Below, piece after piece: positions 37,399 through 48,112 of a stretch of DNA of 64,000 bases. Each line of letters begins with the position of its first letter. Position 1 is the first letter of the stretch. The notes beneath the pieces were generated by a model. It did not search any database. It was not told the DNA's origin and worked only from the letters and a program-made list of their open reading frames with translations. The DNA is from Spiractinospora alimapuensis (GTDB lineage Bacteria > Actinomycetota > Actinomycetes > Streptosporangiales > Streptosporangiaceae): assembly GCF_018437505.1 (NCBI RefSeq), contig NZ_CP072467.1, positions 3,744,010-3,808,009 of the forward strand. Direction: 5' to 3'. A program made the position numbers and the translations under genes.

Positions 37399-38099
37399 AG
37401 ACACCTCCATGACAATAAGTCACAGGGTAACTACCCATAGTTCTTTTCGTTCGCACATCGACATGTGTCACCCCATCTGACCTCGATGAGCGTTTCATCC
37501 GGTTCGCGGCGCCCCGTGCCAGATAGGCATGGGGCGCGTGGTTATGATGATCGGCATGTCGGGTTACCGGTCAGCGGGCGCCGAGGCGTCGCGACGGTAG
37601 CGGCGTGCGGACTCCACGCGCCGGATGCCCCCATCCCTTGGGGTCAGGCGCCCGGAAGCCGCACGCGGAGACGGAGAGAGAGCGAGGTCAGAGCGAACAT
37701 CGTGTGTTTTGCGAACTCTGACCCCCGCGCCTTCACGAACCTGTGCGTCGTTCTGCTGAGCGAGGTCGGTGCGCGGCGCTGGAACGGCACCGGAGCGGAT
37801 TTCTGGTTACGGCATCCGCGGACGTCGTACCCCGCTCCGAGGTGAGCCACCAACGCCCCCGTGTCCCGGGCCATCCACCGGACACGCCGCATCCACCATC
37901 CGCCACTTTCGTTCCACGCGCGGTGCAAGGTGGTGCACGGAGCTGTTCGCTCACCCGACGGTCCACCGGCGTCACCGTGCTTCCTTCTGGGGGGCGAACA
38001 CGGGTGGAGAACCACGCGTGGGTGCCCGTACCGGTGGTCCTGCGTGATGCCGACACCTGCCGCCGGCCCCTGTCCGACTGACCTGAAAGGTGGTGCCGG
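37399..38099. other. 701-bp divergent region upstream of hdeD-like gene and mrp operon
   Basis: Both promoters must lie here. The left 60 bp are A/T-rich. An imperfect palindrome GGGTA-AC-TACCC is at 37425-37436. AAAGGTGGT at 38086-38094 is the mrpA ribosome site. Long frames on both strands cross the region without a recognisable product. Such a long leader upstream of a Na+/H+ antiporter could carry a regulatory RNA, but I can name none. Confidence 0.45.
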
Positions 38100-40931
38100 G
38101 TGGTACTCGGGATCGTCTTCGCTGGGCTGATCGCCACGGCGGCACTGGCCCCGCTCCTCGCACGTTACTTCGGGCGAGAGGCGGGCTGGCTCCTGGGGGC
38201 GGCGTTCCTCGCCCTCACCGTCCTGGCGGCGGTTCAGATCCCCGCGGTGCTCTCCGGAGAGACACTCTCGTTCGAGCTCCCCTGGATCCCCGCGATCGAT
38301 GTCGCGTTCCGGCTGCGCATGGACGGGATCGGGCTGCTCTTCGTCATGCTCGTCCTCGGTGTCGGGGCCGTGATCATGGCTTACTGCGCCCGCTACTTCG
38401 GCCCCGAGACCTCCATGAGTCGCTTCTACACGCTCATGGGCCTCTTCGCCGTCGCGATGCTCGGCGTCGTACTCGCCGACGACATTCTGCTCCTCTTCGT
38501 CTTCTGGGAGCTCACCAGCATCTGCTCGTTCTTCCTCATCGGTGGAGCGAGCCTGACCGCCGACAAGCCCGCGCTGCGCGCCCTCGTCGTCACGGCTGGG
38601 GGCGGGCTGGGCCTGCTCGCCGCGGTCTGCGTCCTCTCCCTGCACGCCGGCACCACCCAGCTCAGCGTGATCCTCAGCGACACCAGTTGGGTGACCGACG
38701 GCTGGGTCGGACCGGTCGTCGCGTTGTGCGTCATACTCGCCGCGTTCACCAAGTCCGCACAGGTTCCCCTGCACTTCTGGCTTCCCGGCGCGATGGCCGC
38801 GACCACCCCGGTCAGCGCCTACCTGCACGCCGCGGCCATGGTGAAGGCCGGTATCTACCTCCTGATACGCTTCACTCCCGCGTTCGGGGACCTCGCGCTG
38901 TGGAACGCCCTGCTGATCGGTCTGGGACTGACCACCGCGATCTGGGGTGGCGTCCTCGCCCTGAAGGCCACCGACCTCAAGATCCTCACCGCGCACTCCA
39001 CCGTGAGCCAGCTCGGCTTCCTGGTCGCGGCGATCGGCGTCGGGACGCCCTACGCCCTCGCGGCCGCCGCCCTGCACACGCTGGCGCACGCGTTGTTCAA
39101 GGCGACGCTGTTCATGATGGTCGGAGTGATCGACCACCAGGCGCACACCCGGGACATCAAGGAACTCGGCGGGCTGCGTCGGGTCATGCCGGTCAGCGCC
39201 GTCATCGCCGGCCTGGCGGCGCTCGCCCTCGCGGGTATCCCGCCACTCCTCGGCTTCTACACCAAGGAGAAGGTGTTCGCGGGTCTGTTGGAGACCCCAG
39301 GTGGGGGTGCCTTCACCGTGGTCGCGGCCGTGGCCGCCGTCGCCGCGGCGGGACTGACCTTCGCCTACGCCGCGCGGTACTGGTACTCGGTCTTCGGTGG
39401 CCCTCTCACCCAACGCACCGACATCCGGGAGGGCGCGCCGACCTTCCTCCTCGGTCCCGTGATCACCGGCGTGCTCGGATTGGTGGCCGGCCTCGGTGTC
39501 GTCACCCTGACCCCGTTCGCCGAGCGTGTGGCCGCCGACAGCGGACACCCCGGGACGACAATCGGGATCCACGCGATCCCCGGTCCCAGCGTGGACCTCG
39601 CCATGTCGGCCGCGGCGATCACCCTCGGTGTCCTGCTGTTCCTCGCCCGTTCCCGCGTTGAGTCGGTCCAGGACCGCGTCAGTGCCCCGGTCACCGGTAA
39701 CAGCGTCTTCGACCGTGGCTACTACCTCAGCCTCGCCGGTGGACACCGCGTCGGCGACCTCACCCGTACCTCGATCCCCGCGGCCCACATGCCGCCACCG
39801 CTCTTCCTCCTCTGTTGCATCGCGGCGGCCGCGCTGTGGTGGGGGATGGACGTCGGGCCGGCGGACTGGGCCGAGACCCGACCCACGGACTGGATCGTCG
39901 TCGGCGCGGTCGCCGCCGGAGTGCTGGCCGTCGTCGTGGTGCGACACCGGATCGCCGCGATGACGATCCTCGGCGTCGTCGGTGTGCTGCTCGCCGTCTG
40001 GTACGTGCTGCTTGGCGCCGTCGACCTCGCGTTGACGCAGCTCGTGGTCGAACTCCTGACCGTCGTCGCGCTCGTGCTCGTGCTGCGCCGACTGCCTCGA
40101 CTGTTCCACCGCACCGGCGCCGTCCGGAACTGGACGGCCGGCGCCACCGCCGTGCTGATCGGCGCGCTGGCGGGCGCGGGGACATTCATGATGACCGGGC
40201 GTCGGGAGCTCTCCGAGGTCAGCCAGTGGTTGCTGGAGAACTCCGAGGCGGAGTCCGGCGGGATCAACGTGGTGAACACGATCCTGGTCGACTTCCGTGC
40301 CCTGGACACCCTGGGCGAGGTCACCGTCGTGGGCATCGCCGGGATCGGCATCATCGCCCTGCTCGGGACCACCTGGCTGCCCGCGGAGCAACGCCTGCCG
40401 CGTGGACGCGACCAGGCCGACGTGTCGACGGACAATCTCGTCATCCTCCGTGTCGTCGCCAAGGTCCTGACACCCATCGCGGTCGTGTTGTCGCTGTGGA
40501 TGCTGTTCCGTGGCCACAACAACCACGGTGGCGGGTTCATCGGTGCGCTGATCGCCGGTGCGGGGCTGTGCCTGATGCACCTGACGGTCGCCGACCCGGC
40601 GCGTTCGCCGCTCCGCCGCTTCAACGGGGTTCCCCTCATCGCCGGGGGCCTGGTGCTCTCACTGGTGATCGGATCCCTCGGGGTCCTCTACGGCGGGTTC
40701 CTCACGCCGTTCCCGATCGAACTCGGCATCACCTACGTCACCTCGTCGGTGGTGTTCGACATCGGGATCTACCTGATGGTGCTCGGAACGGTGCTGATCA
40801 TGCTGAACCGGTTGGGCGCACAGCAACCCGCGGACTTCGCGGGCGCGGCGGTCGACCCGGCACCGTCGGATCCCGACCCACCCGTGGCCGCGGCCGCGAG
40901 CCGTGGTGACGAGAAGGGGGTAACCAAGTGA
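38100..40931 (+). CDS. mrpA: Na+/H+ antiporter subunit A with fused subunit B domain
   Basis: 943 residues. The first 700 resemble complex I subunit NuoL: the antiporter core includes LTSICSFFLIGG, AQVPLHFWLPGAMAATTPVSAYLHAAAMVKAGIYL and HALFKATLFM, with the Lys and His/Glu used for proton transfer. The C-terminal 160 residues (VAKVLTPIAVVLSLWMLFRGHNNHGGGFIGAL) are MrpB, so the operon is of the fused AB type. GTG start after AAAGGTGGT. First gene of a tightly overlapping operon whose complex expels Na+ in exchange for protons under salt or alkaline stress. Confidence 0.93.
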   Translation: MVLGIVFAGLIATAALAPLLARYFGREAGWLLGAAFLALTVLAAVQIPAVLSGETLSFELPWIPAIDVAFRLRMDGIGLLFVMLVLGVGAVIMAYCARYFGPETSMSRFYTLMGLFAVAMLGVVLADDILLLFVFWELTSICSFFLIGGASLTADKPALRALVVTAGGGLGLLAAVCVLSLHAGTTQLSVILSDTSWVTDGWVGPVVALCVILAAFTKSAQVPLHFWLPGAMAATTPVSAYLHAAAMVKAGIYLLIRFTPAFGDLALWNALLIGLGLTTAIWGGVLALKATDLKILTAHSTVSQLGFLVAAIGVGTPYALAAAALHTLAHALFKATLFMMVGVIDHQAHTRDIKELGGLRRVMPVSAVIAGLAALALAGIPPLLGFYTKEKVFAGLLETPGGGAFTVVAAVAAVAAAGLTFAYAARYWYSVFGGPLTQRTDIREGAPTFLLGPVITGVLGLVAGLGVVTLTPFAERVAADSGHPGTTIGIHAIPGPSVDLAMSAAAITLGVLLFLARSRVESVQDRVSAPVTGNSVFDRGYYLSLAGGHRVGDLTRTSIPAAHMPPPLFLLCCIAAAALWWGMDVGPADWAETRPTDWIVVGAVAAGVLAVVVVRHRIAAMTILGVVGVLLAVWYVLLGAVDLALTQLVVELLTVVALVLVLRRLPRLFHRTGAVRNWTAGATAVLIGALAGAGTFMMTGRRELSEVSQWLLENSEAESGGINVVNTILVDFRALDTLGEVTVVGIAGIGIIALLGTTWLPAEQRLPRGRDQADVSTDNLVILRVVAKVLTPIAVVLSLWMLFRGHNNHGGGFIGALIAGAGLCLMHLTVADPARSPLRRFNGVPLIAGGLVLSLVIGSLGVLYGGFLTPFPIELGITYVTSSVVFDIGIYLMVLGTVLIMLNRLGAQQPADFAGAAVDPAPSDPDPPVAAAASRGDEKGVTK

Positions 40932-41395
40932 GCAGTGCCATTCTCGTTGGTGTCCTGGTCGCGGGGGGCGTGTTCCTCGTCCTGCAGCGCGGCCTGATCC
41001 GGATGGCGTTCGGCATCGTGATGATCGGCAATGCCGCGAACGTCATGCTCCTGGCCTCGGGGGGAACTCACCGGCGTGAGGCGGCGGTGATCGACCAGAT
41101 CGCCGCCATGAACGCGGCGGCGGATCCCCTGCCCCAGGCCTTCGTCCTCACCGCCATCGTCATCACCTTCGGCGTCGTGGTGTTCCTCGTCGCGCTCGCC
41201 GGTGCCGGGGGCAGCGACGACACCGAACCGGCCGGCCAGAATCCCGAACCCGGTGGAGGCCACGACGGGCTCGACCCGGTCGGGGACGCGACTGGCGAAC
41301 CGAACGGCCAGGTTCCCGCCGTCGACGCGACCACCGGCGGCGCGATCCACGCCACCGGGACCACGACCACCGAGCGCCCGGAGGAGGATCGCTGA
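40928..41395 (+). CDS. mrpC: Na+/H+ antiporter subunit C
   Basis: 155 residues; NuoK-like three-helix membrane protein (GLIRMAFGIVMIGNAANVMLLASGG). The last 45 residues (EPAGQNPEPGGGHDGLDPVGDATGE) are acidic, Gly/Pro-rich and not expected in short MrpC proteins of about 113 residues. GTG start overlaps the mrpA stop as GTGA. Confidence 0.92.
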   Translation: MSSAILVGVLVAGGVFLVLQRGLIRMAFGIVMIGNAANVMLLASGGTHRREAAVIDQIAAMNAAADPLPQAFVLTAIVITFGVVVFLVALAGAGGSDDTEPAGQNPEPGGGHDGLDPVGDATGEPNGQVPAVDATTGGAIHATGTTTTERPEEDR

Positions 41396-42993
41396 TGGAC
41401 GTCACCCTGCCCTTCGCGGCCGGTGTCCCCCTGTTCGTGGCGGCGCTGCTGCTGCTCCTCCGGGAGCCCGCGTGGCTGCGCCGCGGCCTCACCCTGGGCG
41501 TGGCCGCCGGCGCGCTCGTCTACGCCGGCTTCCTGATCGCCGCCACCTATGACGGCTCGGTCCTCGTGCACAGCGTCGGACTGTGGCCGGGGGGCGTCGC
41601 CATCCCCTTCGTCGCCGACACGCTCAGCGCACTCATGCTCGCGGTCACGTCCCTACTGACGCTGGTGTGTTCCGCGTTCGGCATGGTCGCCGGCGACGAC
41701 GAGAAACACTTCTTCCAACCCCTGGTGATGGTCCTGTTCGCCGGCGTCGCCGGAGCGCTCCTCACCGGTGACCTCTTCAACTTCTTCGTGTTCGTCGAGG
41801 TCATGCTGCTGCCGTCCTACGTGCTGATCGGCATCCTCGGCGGAGTCGGACGCGTCCGCGCCGCCCGCGTCTACATCACCTACAACCTCCTCGCCTCGGT
41901 CGTCCTCCTCGCGGGGATCGCGTTCCTCTACGGAGTGGTGGGTCGGGTCAACTTCGCCGCGCTGAGCGGTGCCGCCTCGGAGTCCACCGCGGCGGCCGTC
42001 GCCGGCGCGGTCGTCCTCGTCGCACTGGGGATGAAGTCGGCGGTCGTGCCGGTCCACGGCTGGCTCTCCCGCGTGTACCCGGAGACCTCTCCCGCTGTCT
42101 CGGCCCTGTTCTCCGGACTGCACACCAAGGTCGGTATCTACGCCATCTACCGCATCTACTCGCTGCTGTTCGACGGCGACGACCGCTGGCTGGGCATTGG
42201 CGTGCTGATCATGTGCGCCACCATGGTGGTGGGCGTCCTCGGGGCGGTCGGCGAGGGAACGATGCGCTCCATCCTCGCCTTCCACATGGTGAGCCAGATC
42301 GGCTACATCCTGCTGGGTGTCGCACTGTTCGGACCCCTGGGCCTCGCCGCGGGGATCTTCTACCTGCTGCACCACATGATCGTGAAGGCCTCCCTGTTCC
42401 TGTCGACGGGAGCGGTGGAGACGGTCTACGGCAGTCAACGCCTGGAGGAGGTCGGAGGCGTCGCCCGGAAGGAACCCCTGGTGGCGTTCGCGTTCATCGG
42501 CGCGGCCCTGTCCCTGACCGGGATTCCCCCGTTCTCCGGTTTCTTCGCCAAGTTCCTGCTTCTGCAGGCGTCGATCGACGAGACCGAGTACCTGGCGGCC
42601 GTCGTCGTCGTGGCAGTCAGCCTCTTCACGCTGCTGTCCATGGCGAAGATCTGGACGAACGTGTTCTGGGGACCGCCGGGACGCCAGCCACCGGTGCGCG
42701 CCCCGGCGCGGGTCGGCGCCGTCGATGAGTCCGGTGGCGGGGACGCGGGCGAGCCCACCAGTGGTGGCGGCACCGAGGAGGACAAGGCGTCCGCACACGG
42801 GTCCCGGCGCCACTCGAAGGCCGGTCGCCCGTTGACCAACATCAGGTTCGCCCTCGCCGCTCCGGCACTCGTGCTCACCCTGGTGTCCCTGGGGCTGGGT
42901 ATCGGGGCGCAGGGACTGCTCGACCTGTCACAGCGCGCCGCCGAGGGCCTGCTGGACACCTCGACGTACGAGGAGGCGGTGATCGAACCGTGA
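41395..42993 (+). CDS. mrpD: Na+/H+ antiporter subunit D
   Basis: 532 residues; NuoM/N-like, about 14 helices. Proton-path blocks: FFVFVEVMLLPSYVLIG (key Glu), VVPVHGWLSRVYPETSPAVSALFSGLHTKVGIYA and HHMIVKASLFLS. A 60-residue hydrophilic loop (SGGGDAGEPTSGGGTEEDKASAHGS) is inserted before the last helix. Start overlaps mrpC (TGATG). Confidence 0.93.
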   Translation: MDVTLPFAAGVPLFVAALLLLLREPAWLRRGLTLGVAAGALVYAGFLIAATYDGSVLVHSVGLWPGGVAIPFVADTLSALMLAVTSLLTLVCSAFGMVAGDDEKHFFQPLVMVLFAGVAGALLTGDLFNFFVFVEVMLLPSYVLIGILGGVGRVRAARVYITYNLLASVVLLAGIAFLYGVVGRVNFAALSGAASESTAAAVAGAVVLVALGMKSAVVPVHGWLSRVYPETSPAVSALFSGLHTKVGIYAIYRIYSLLFDGDDRWLGIGVLIMCATMVVGVLGAVGEGTMRSILAFHMVSQIGYILLGVALFGPLGLAAGIFYLLHHMIVKASLFLSTGAVETVYGSQRLEEVGGVARKEPLVAFAFIGAALSLTGIPPFSGFFAKFLLLQASIDETEYLAAVVVVAVSLFTLLSMAKIWTNVFWGPPGRQPPVRAPARVGAVDESGGGDAGEPTSGGGTEEDKASAHGSRRHSKAGRPLTNIRFALAAPALVLTLVSLGLGIGAQGLLDLSQRAAEGLLDTSTYEEAVIEP

Positions 42994-43385
42994 GCTCACT
43001 CATCACCTGGCCCATCCGCATGGTCGTCTTCGCGTGCCAGTTCGCGTTCGCGTTGGTGACGGCTTCGTTCCAGGTCGCGCGGGACGTGCTCGCGCCCAAC
43101 AGCAGGTTCCGGCCGGGGATCGTCGAGTTCCCGCTGCGGTGCAGCACGGACTTCGAGATCACGATGATGGCCAACTGCATCACCCTCACCCCCGGAACCC
43201 TGACGCTCGCGGTGCGCACGTCCCCACCCACGCTGTGGGTCCACGGCATGTACTGCAAGGACCGGGACCAGGCGATCCAGGAGCTCCGTGACTACGAGAG
43301 CCAGATGCTGCGCGGGATCCGCCGTGACGGCGTCGTCCCGGACGCCCCGGTGACCGAGAACGGCCCGATCGAGGAGACGTCATGA
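42990..43385 (+). CDS. mrpE: Na+/H+ antiporter subunit E
   Basis: 131 residues. One N-terminal helix (IRMVVFACQFAFALVTASFQVARDVL) and the MrpE soluble part RFRPGIVEFPLRCSTDFEITMMANCITLTPGTLTLAV. GTG start overlaps the mrpD stop. Shorter than the 160 residues of bacillary MrpE because the second N-terminal helix is missing, as in other actinobacterial copies. Confidence 0.9.
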   Translation: MSSLITWPIRMVVFACQFAFALVTASFQVARDVLAPNSRFRPGIVEFPLRCSTDFEITMMANCITLTPGTLTLAVRTSPPTLWVHGMYCKDRDQAIQELRDYESQMLRGIRRDGVVPDAPVTENGPIEETS

Positions 43386-43681
43386 GCCTCATCGACATCC
43401 CACTGGTGCTGATCGGCGTCGTCTTCGTCGTCGTTGTCATCCGGATGCTGCTGGGCCCCAGCCAGGGCGACCGCGCCGTCGCGGCTGACCTCTCGTTCTT
43501 CTGCTTCATCGCGATGACGGCGCTGTTCGGGGCCAGGCAGGGCTTCGGGGCGGCGTTCGACGTCGTACTGGTCGCGACCCTGACCGGGCTCGTCGCCACA
43601 CTGTGGCTCTCGCGCCTGATCCGTGCCGAGCGGCCGTCCGACACCAAGGAGTCGGAATCCACGGGGGAGGGAGCCGCATGA
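43382..43681 (+). CDS. mrpF: Na+/H+ antiporter subunit F
   Basis: 99 residues, three helices: PLVLIGVVFVVVVIRMLLGPSQGDRAVAADL, a typical MrpF start with RxxxGPxxxDR, then the FDVVLVATLTGLVATLWLSRLI helix. ATGA overlap with mrpE. Confidence 0.92.
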   Translation: MSLIDIPLVLIGVVFVVVVIRMLLGPSQGDRAVAADLSFFCFIAMTALFGARQGFGAAFDVVLVATLTGLVATLWLSRLIRAERPSDTKESESTGEGAA

Positions 43682-44022
43682 CGCTGCTCAACGTGCTCGC
43701 GGGCGTCGCCATCGGGTTCGGCACCGCGTTCATGGTGACCTCGGCGATCGCGCTGATCCGGCTGGACGACGTGTTCACGCGGATCAACGCTGTCACTAAG
43801 GCGGCCACGCTCGGGGTCATCCTGATCCTCATCGGATCGTTCCTGATGATGCCTGGGTGGGACACCGCCTGGAAGGTCGTGCTGGCCGTGCTGCTGCAGT
43901 TGATCACCTCACCGGTGGGGAGTTTCTTCGTCGCGCGGGCCGCCTACCGGTCGAGGTCCGCGCTTTCCTCCTCGACCTGTCGGGACGAGCTGGGCGGACG
44001 GGTTCCAGACGGGACCGAGTGA
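43678..44022 (+). CDS. mrpG: Na+/H+ antiporter subunit G
   Basis: 114 residues; three helices with IALIRLDDVFTRINAVTKAATLGVILILIG, the MrpG hallmark (RLPDxxxRxHAxTKxxTLG). The Leu-Asp-Asp and Asn-Ala variants are conservative. ATGA overlap with mrpF; last gene of the operon, followed by a terminator at 44047. Earlier in-frame starts lie inside mrpF and are unlikely. Confidence 0.92.
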   Translation: MTLLNVLAGVAIGFGTAFMVTSAIALIRLDDVFTRINAVTKAATLGVILILIGSFLMMPGWDTAWKVVLAVLLQLITSPVGSFFVARAAYRSRSALSSSTCRDELGGRVPDGTE

Positions 44023-44046
44023 CGCCCTGCCGCTGACCTGTTGGAC

Positions 44047-44084
44047 GTCTCCCCAGGGGCCACGCCTGTGCCCTCTGGGGAGAC
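44047..44084 (+). terminator. Stem-loop terminator of the mrp operon
   Basis: GTCTCCCCAG / CTGGGGAGAC, a 10-bp perfect stem with an 18-nt loop that can itself pair (GGG/CCC). Confidence 0.8.
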
Positions 44085-44100
44085 CTCCTCCGGGGGAGGT

Positions 44101-44114
44101 ATGACACCTGTCAT
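44101..44114. promoter_or_regulatory. Palindrome ATGACA-CC-TGTCAT, candidate NarL-type operator
   Basis: Perfect 6-bp arms with a 2-bp spacer, the geometry bound by NarL/FixJ-family regulators, about 85 bp upstream of the ABC transporter gene. The operon encodes a regulator of that family (47370). A partial second copy (TGACA-ACGG-TGTC) follows at about 44147. Confidence 0.5.
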
Positions 44115-44197
44115 GGGGCGCCCCGGGTGAGTTACACCCCGGCCTGGTGACAACGGTGTCTGCCGGGGTAACGGGCGCATGCGGTTAAGTGTTCGGT

Positions 44198-45208
44198 ATG
44201 ACCACGCAACCACTCGACTCCGCGTCCTCACCTCCCACGACGGAGCGTCCGGCCCTCTCCGTCGACGACCTGCGGGTCCGCTACGCCGACTTCGAGGCGG
44301 TCCGCGGGATCTCCTTCACCGTCGAGGCGGGCGAGCTGTTCGCGCTGCTGGGGACGAACGGCGCGGGGAAGACCACCACCATCGAGACGTTGGAGGGCTT
44401 CCGCCGTCCTCACTCCGGTGTGGTGCGTGTGTTGGGGCAGGACCCGTTTGGGCAACCGGCGGGCCTGCGCCCGTTCGTCAACGCGGTGCTCCAGCACAGC
44501 GGGTCGTTCCCCGAGCTCACGGTGAACGAGACGGTCGACCTCGCGCGTGACCTGGCCGCCTCGGCACGTGAGCGTGCCGAGGTTCTGGAGATGGTGAACC
44601 TCGCGGCCAAGGGGAGGACCTACGTCCGCCAGCTCTCCGGCGGTGAGAAGCGTCGTCTCGACCTCGCGTTGGCCATCCTGACCCGGCCGCGGGTGCTGTT
44701 CCTCGACGAGCCCACCACCGGCATGGACCCCGAGGCCCGACACACCACGTGGGAACTCCTACGCCGCGTCCAGCGGGAGGGAACGACCATCCTGCTCACC
44801 ACCCACTACCTGGAGGAGGCGGAACGCCTCGCCGACCGGCTGGCCATCATGCACCTCGGCGAGATCGTGGTGGAGGGTGTGTTGCAGGACGTGCTCGCGG
44901 AGTGGGGCGACCGTCTGGGCTTCCGGCTTCCCGACACTCTACGCACCGACGACCTCCCCGAGGTTCCCGGCGCCACCGTGTCCGTCGAGGTCCGCTCCGG
45001 CGAGCCCTGGATCTCCTACACCGTGCTCGGCGGGGACGGCGAGGACGTCGCCGCCCGCGCGCACCGCGCGATGTCACACCTGATCAGATGGGCGGACACC
45101 CACAACGTTCCCCTCCACCACCTGGAGGCGCGCTCGGCGTCCCTCGAGGACGTGTTCCTGAACGTGGCCGGATCGACGACCCTGCGGGAGATGGGGGACA
45201 ACGCGTGA
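44198..45208 (+). CDS. ABC exporter ATP-binding protein
   Basis: 336 residues. Walker A LLGTNGAGKTTT, Q-loop, signature RQLSGGEKRRLDLALA, Walker B VLFLDEPTTGMDP and H-loop TTHYLEE. The C-terminal 110 residues form the CcmA/DrrA-type extension (DVFLNVAGSTTLRE). It drives the permease encoded next. TTAAGT 7 bp before ATG 44198 indicates a leaderless mRNA; a GTG at 44189 is less likely. Resembles exporters paired with DesK/DesR-type systems in Bacillus (YvfR-like). Substrate may be a lipid, peptide or drug. Confidence 0.9.
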   Translation: MTTQPLDSASSPPTTERPALSVDDLRVRYADFEAVRGISFTVEAGELFALLGTNGAGKTTTIETLEGFRRPHSGVVRVLGQDPFGQPAGLRPFVNAVLQHSGSFPELTVNETVDLARDLAASARERAEVLEMVNLAAKGRTYVRQLSGGEKRRLDLALAILTRPRVLFLDEPTTGMDPEARHTTWELLRRVQREGTTILLTTHYLEEAERLADRLAIMHLGEIVVEGVLQDVLAEWGDRLGFRLPDTLRTDDLPEVPGATVSVEVRSGEPWISYTVLGGDGEDVAARAHRAMSHLIRWADTHNVPLHHLEARSASLEDVFLNVAGSTTLREMGDNA

Positions 45209-46047
45209 ACACCGCGACCGACGACACCCCGACAACCTCGCCCCGCGTCAATGCCGTGCGGCAACTTCTGCGCCTCACCCGGACGGAACTCACCCTGTTC
45301 TACCGGTACCGGGTGGCGGCGTTCTACGCCGTGTTCCCGCTGTTCTTCGCGTTCATCCTGATGGGCGTGCCGAACGTGGACCTGGTGCCCGGTGTCGGAG
45401 CCGCGGCCCTCTCCACCGTCGGCATGGTCGCCATGGCTCCCATGATGATCGCGATCTTCCACATCCCCAACGTGCTCGCCGCGCGTCGTGAGCTGATGAT
45501 CCTCAAGCGGTTCCGGGTCAGCGGGGTTGGCCCCTTCGCCCTCTTCGGCGCCGTCACACTGTCCGTGCTCTGTGCCGGCCTGCTCGTCGCCGCGGTGATG
45601 GCGGTCCTGGCCGGTGTGCCCGCGGGTCTGCCCCTTCCCCGCGACCCGGTCATGGTCCTGGTCGGTGTTCTCCTGGGCGGAACCGTGGTGTCGCTGCTCG
45701 CGGCCTCGTTGACCCGCCTCGCCCGCAACGCCGAGAGCGCGCAGATGATGACCATCCTGCCGTTCCTTGTGCTCTTCGCCGCCAGTGGCCTGATGCTGCC
45801 CCTCGACCTGCTGCCCGACGCCGCGCAGGTGGCGGCACGACTCCTCCCCATCGCCCCCATGGTCGACATGGTGTCGTCCGGCTGGTTCGGCTACGACTTC
45901 TTCGGCGGCCGCGAGGGCGCGGAGACGGCGAGTGTCCTGTCCCTGTGGGGATCCTCGGTGCCCGCGCTTCTGGTCGGGATCGCGTGGCTCGGTATCACCT
46001 TCGCTCTGCTCCGGGGATTCCGCTGGGACCCCCGAGGAGCGAAGTAA
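45205..46047 (+). CDS. ABC-2 type permease
   Basis: 280 residues with six helices: N-terminal cytoplasmic part, first helix VAAFYAVFPLFFAFILMGV, the MILKRFRVSGVGPFALFGAVTLSVL coupling region, and LLPDAAQVAARLLPIAPMVDMVSSGWFG before the last helix, all ABC2 features. GTG start overlaps the stop of the ATPase gene (GTGA). Confidence 0.88.
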   Translation: MNTATDDTPTTSPRVNAVRQLLRLTRTELTLFYRYRVAAFYAVFPLFFAFILMGVPNVDLVPGVGAAALSTVGMVAMAPMMIAIFHIPNVLAARRELMILKRFRVSGVGPFALFGAVTLSVLCAGLLVAAVMAVLAGVPAGLPLPRDPVMVLVGVLLGGTVVSLLAASLTRLARNAESAQMMTILPFLVLFAASGLMLPLDLLPDAAQVAARLLPIAPMVDMVSSGWFGYDFFGGREGAETASVLSLWGSSVPALLVGIAWLGITFALLRGFRWDPRGAK

Positions 46048-46059
46048 GCTGCGAAGACG

Positions 46060-47369
<1,310 letters not shown>

Positions 47370-47373
<4 letters not shown>

Positions 47374-47975
47374 CCCGGATCGTCCTCGCCGACGACGAAC
47401 ACCTTGTTCGCGGCGCCATCGCCGCACTGCTGCGAATGGAGGACGACCTCGACATCGTGGCCGAGGTCGGCCGCGGCGACGAAGTCGTTCCCGCCGTCCT
47501 GGAACACGGCGCCGACATCGCCGTCCTCGACATCGAGATGCCCGGAGCGACCGGCATCGACGCCGCCGCCCAACTACGCACCGCGGCCCCCAACTGCGGC
47601 GTCGTCATCCTCACCAGCTTCGGTCGGCCCGGATTCCTCCGCCGCGCACTGGAATCCGGCGCCCGCGGCTTCCTCGCCAAAGACGCACCCGTCGAACTGT
47701 TGGCCGGAGCCATCCGAAAAGTCCAGGCAGGTGGCCGCTACATCGACTCCGAACTCGCGGCCACCGCCATGGCCTCCGGCGAGAGCCCCCTCACCGAACG
47801 CGAGACCGACGTCCTGCGCGCCGCGTCGGACGGGGCGTCCGTCGCCGAGATCGCCACCGTCCTCAGCCTGAGTCCCGGGACGGTGCGGAACTACTTGTCG
47901 TCGGCGATGACGAAGACGGGTGCGGACACGCGGTTGTCGGCGATTCGCACGGCGGAGGAGATGGGCTGGTTGTGA
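47370..47975 (+). CDS. NarL/FixJ-family response regulator
   Basis: 201 residues. Receiver with acidic pair in VLADDEHLVR, phosphoacceptor Asp54 (AVLDIEMPG), Thr and Lys (LTSFGRPG, LAKDAPV). LuxR-type helix-turn-helix: PLTERETDVLRAASDGASVAEIATVLSLSPGTVRNYLSSAMTKTGA. GTG start overlaps the kinase stop (GTGA). It likely binds the palindrome at 44101 and controls the exporter. Confidence 0.92.
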
Positions 47976-48005
47976 GGTGGATGGGGGCAACCCCGCTGGA
48001 GTGAA

Positions 48006-48022
48006 TGGGGGGAGCACCCCCA
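48006..48022. terminator. Small hairpin between converging regulator and phosphatase genes
   Basis: TGGGGG / CCCCCA with GAGCA loop, 31 bp past the regulator stop. Confidence 0.55.
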
Positions 48023-48112
48023 CATGTTCGTTGTGCCGGAGTCCTGATTGGGGCGGCGAAATCCTGGTGGGGGAGGGAGGAGGGCTGCCTCGTGGTTGGT
48101 GCGGGGTACGGC

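Noticed and set aside
37644-40580. 978-codon open frame on the minus strand opposite mrpA
   Set aside because: Composition is Asp/Gly/Arg/His-rich with no domain. It mirrors the third-position G/C bias of mrpA, a common shadow in high-GC genomes.
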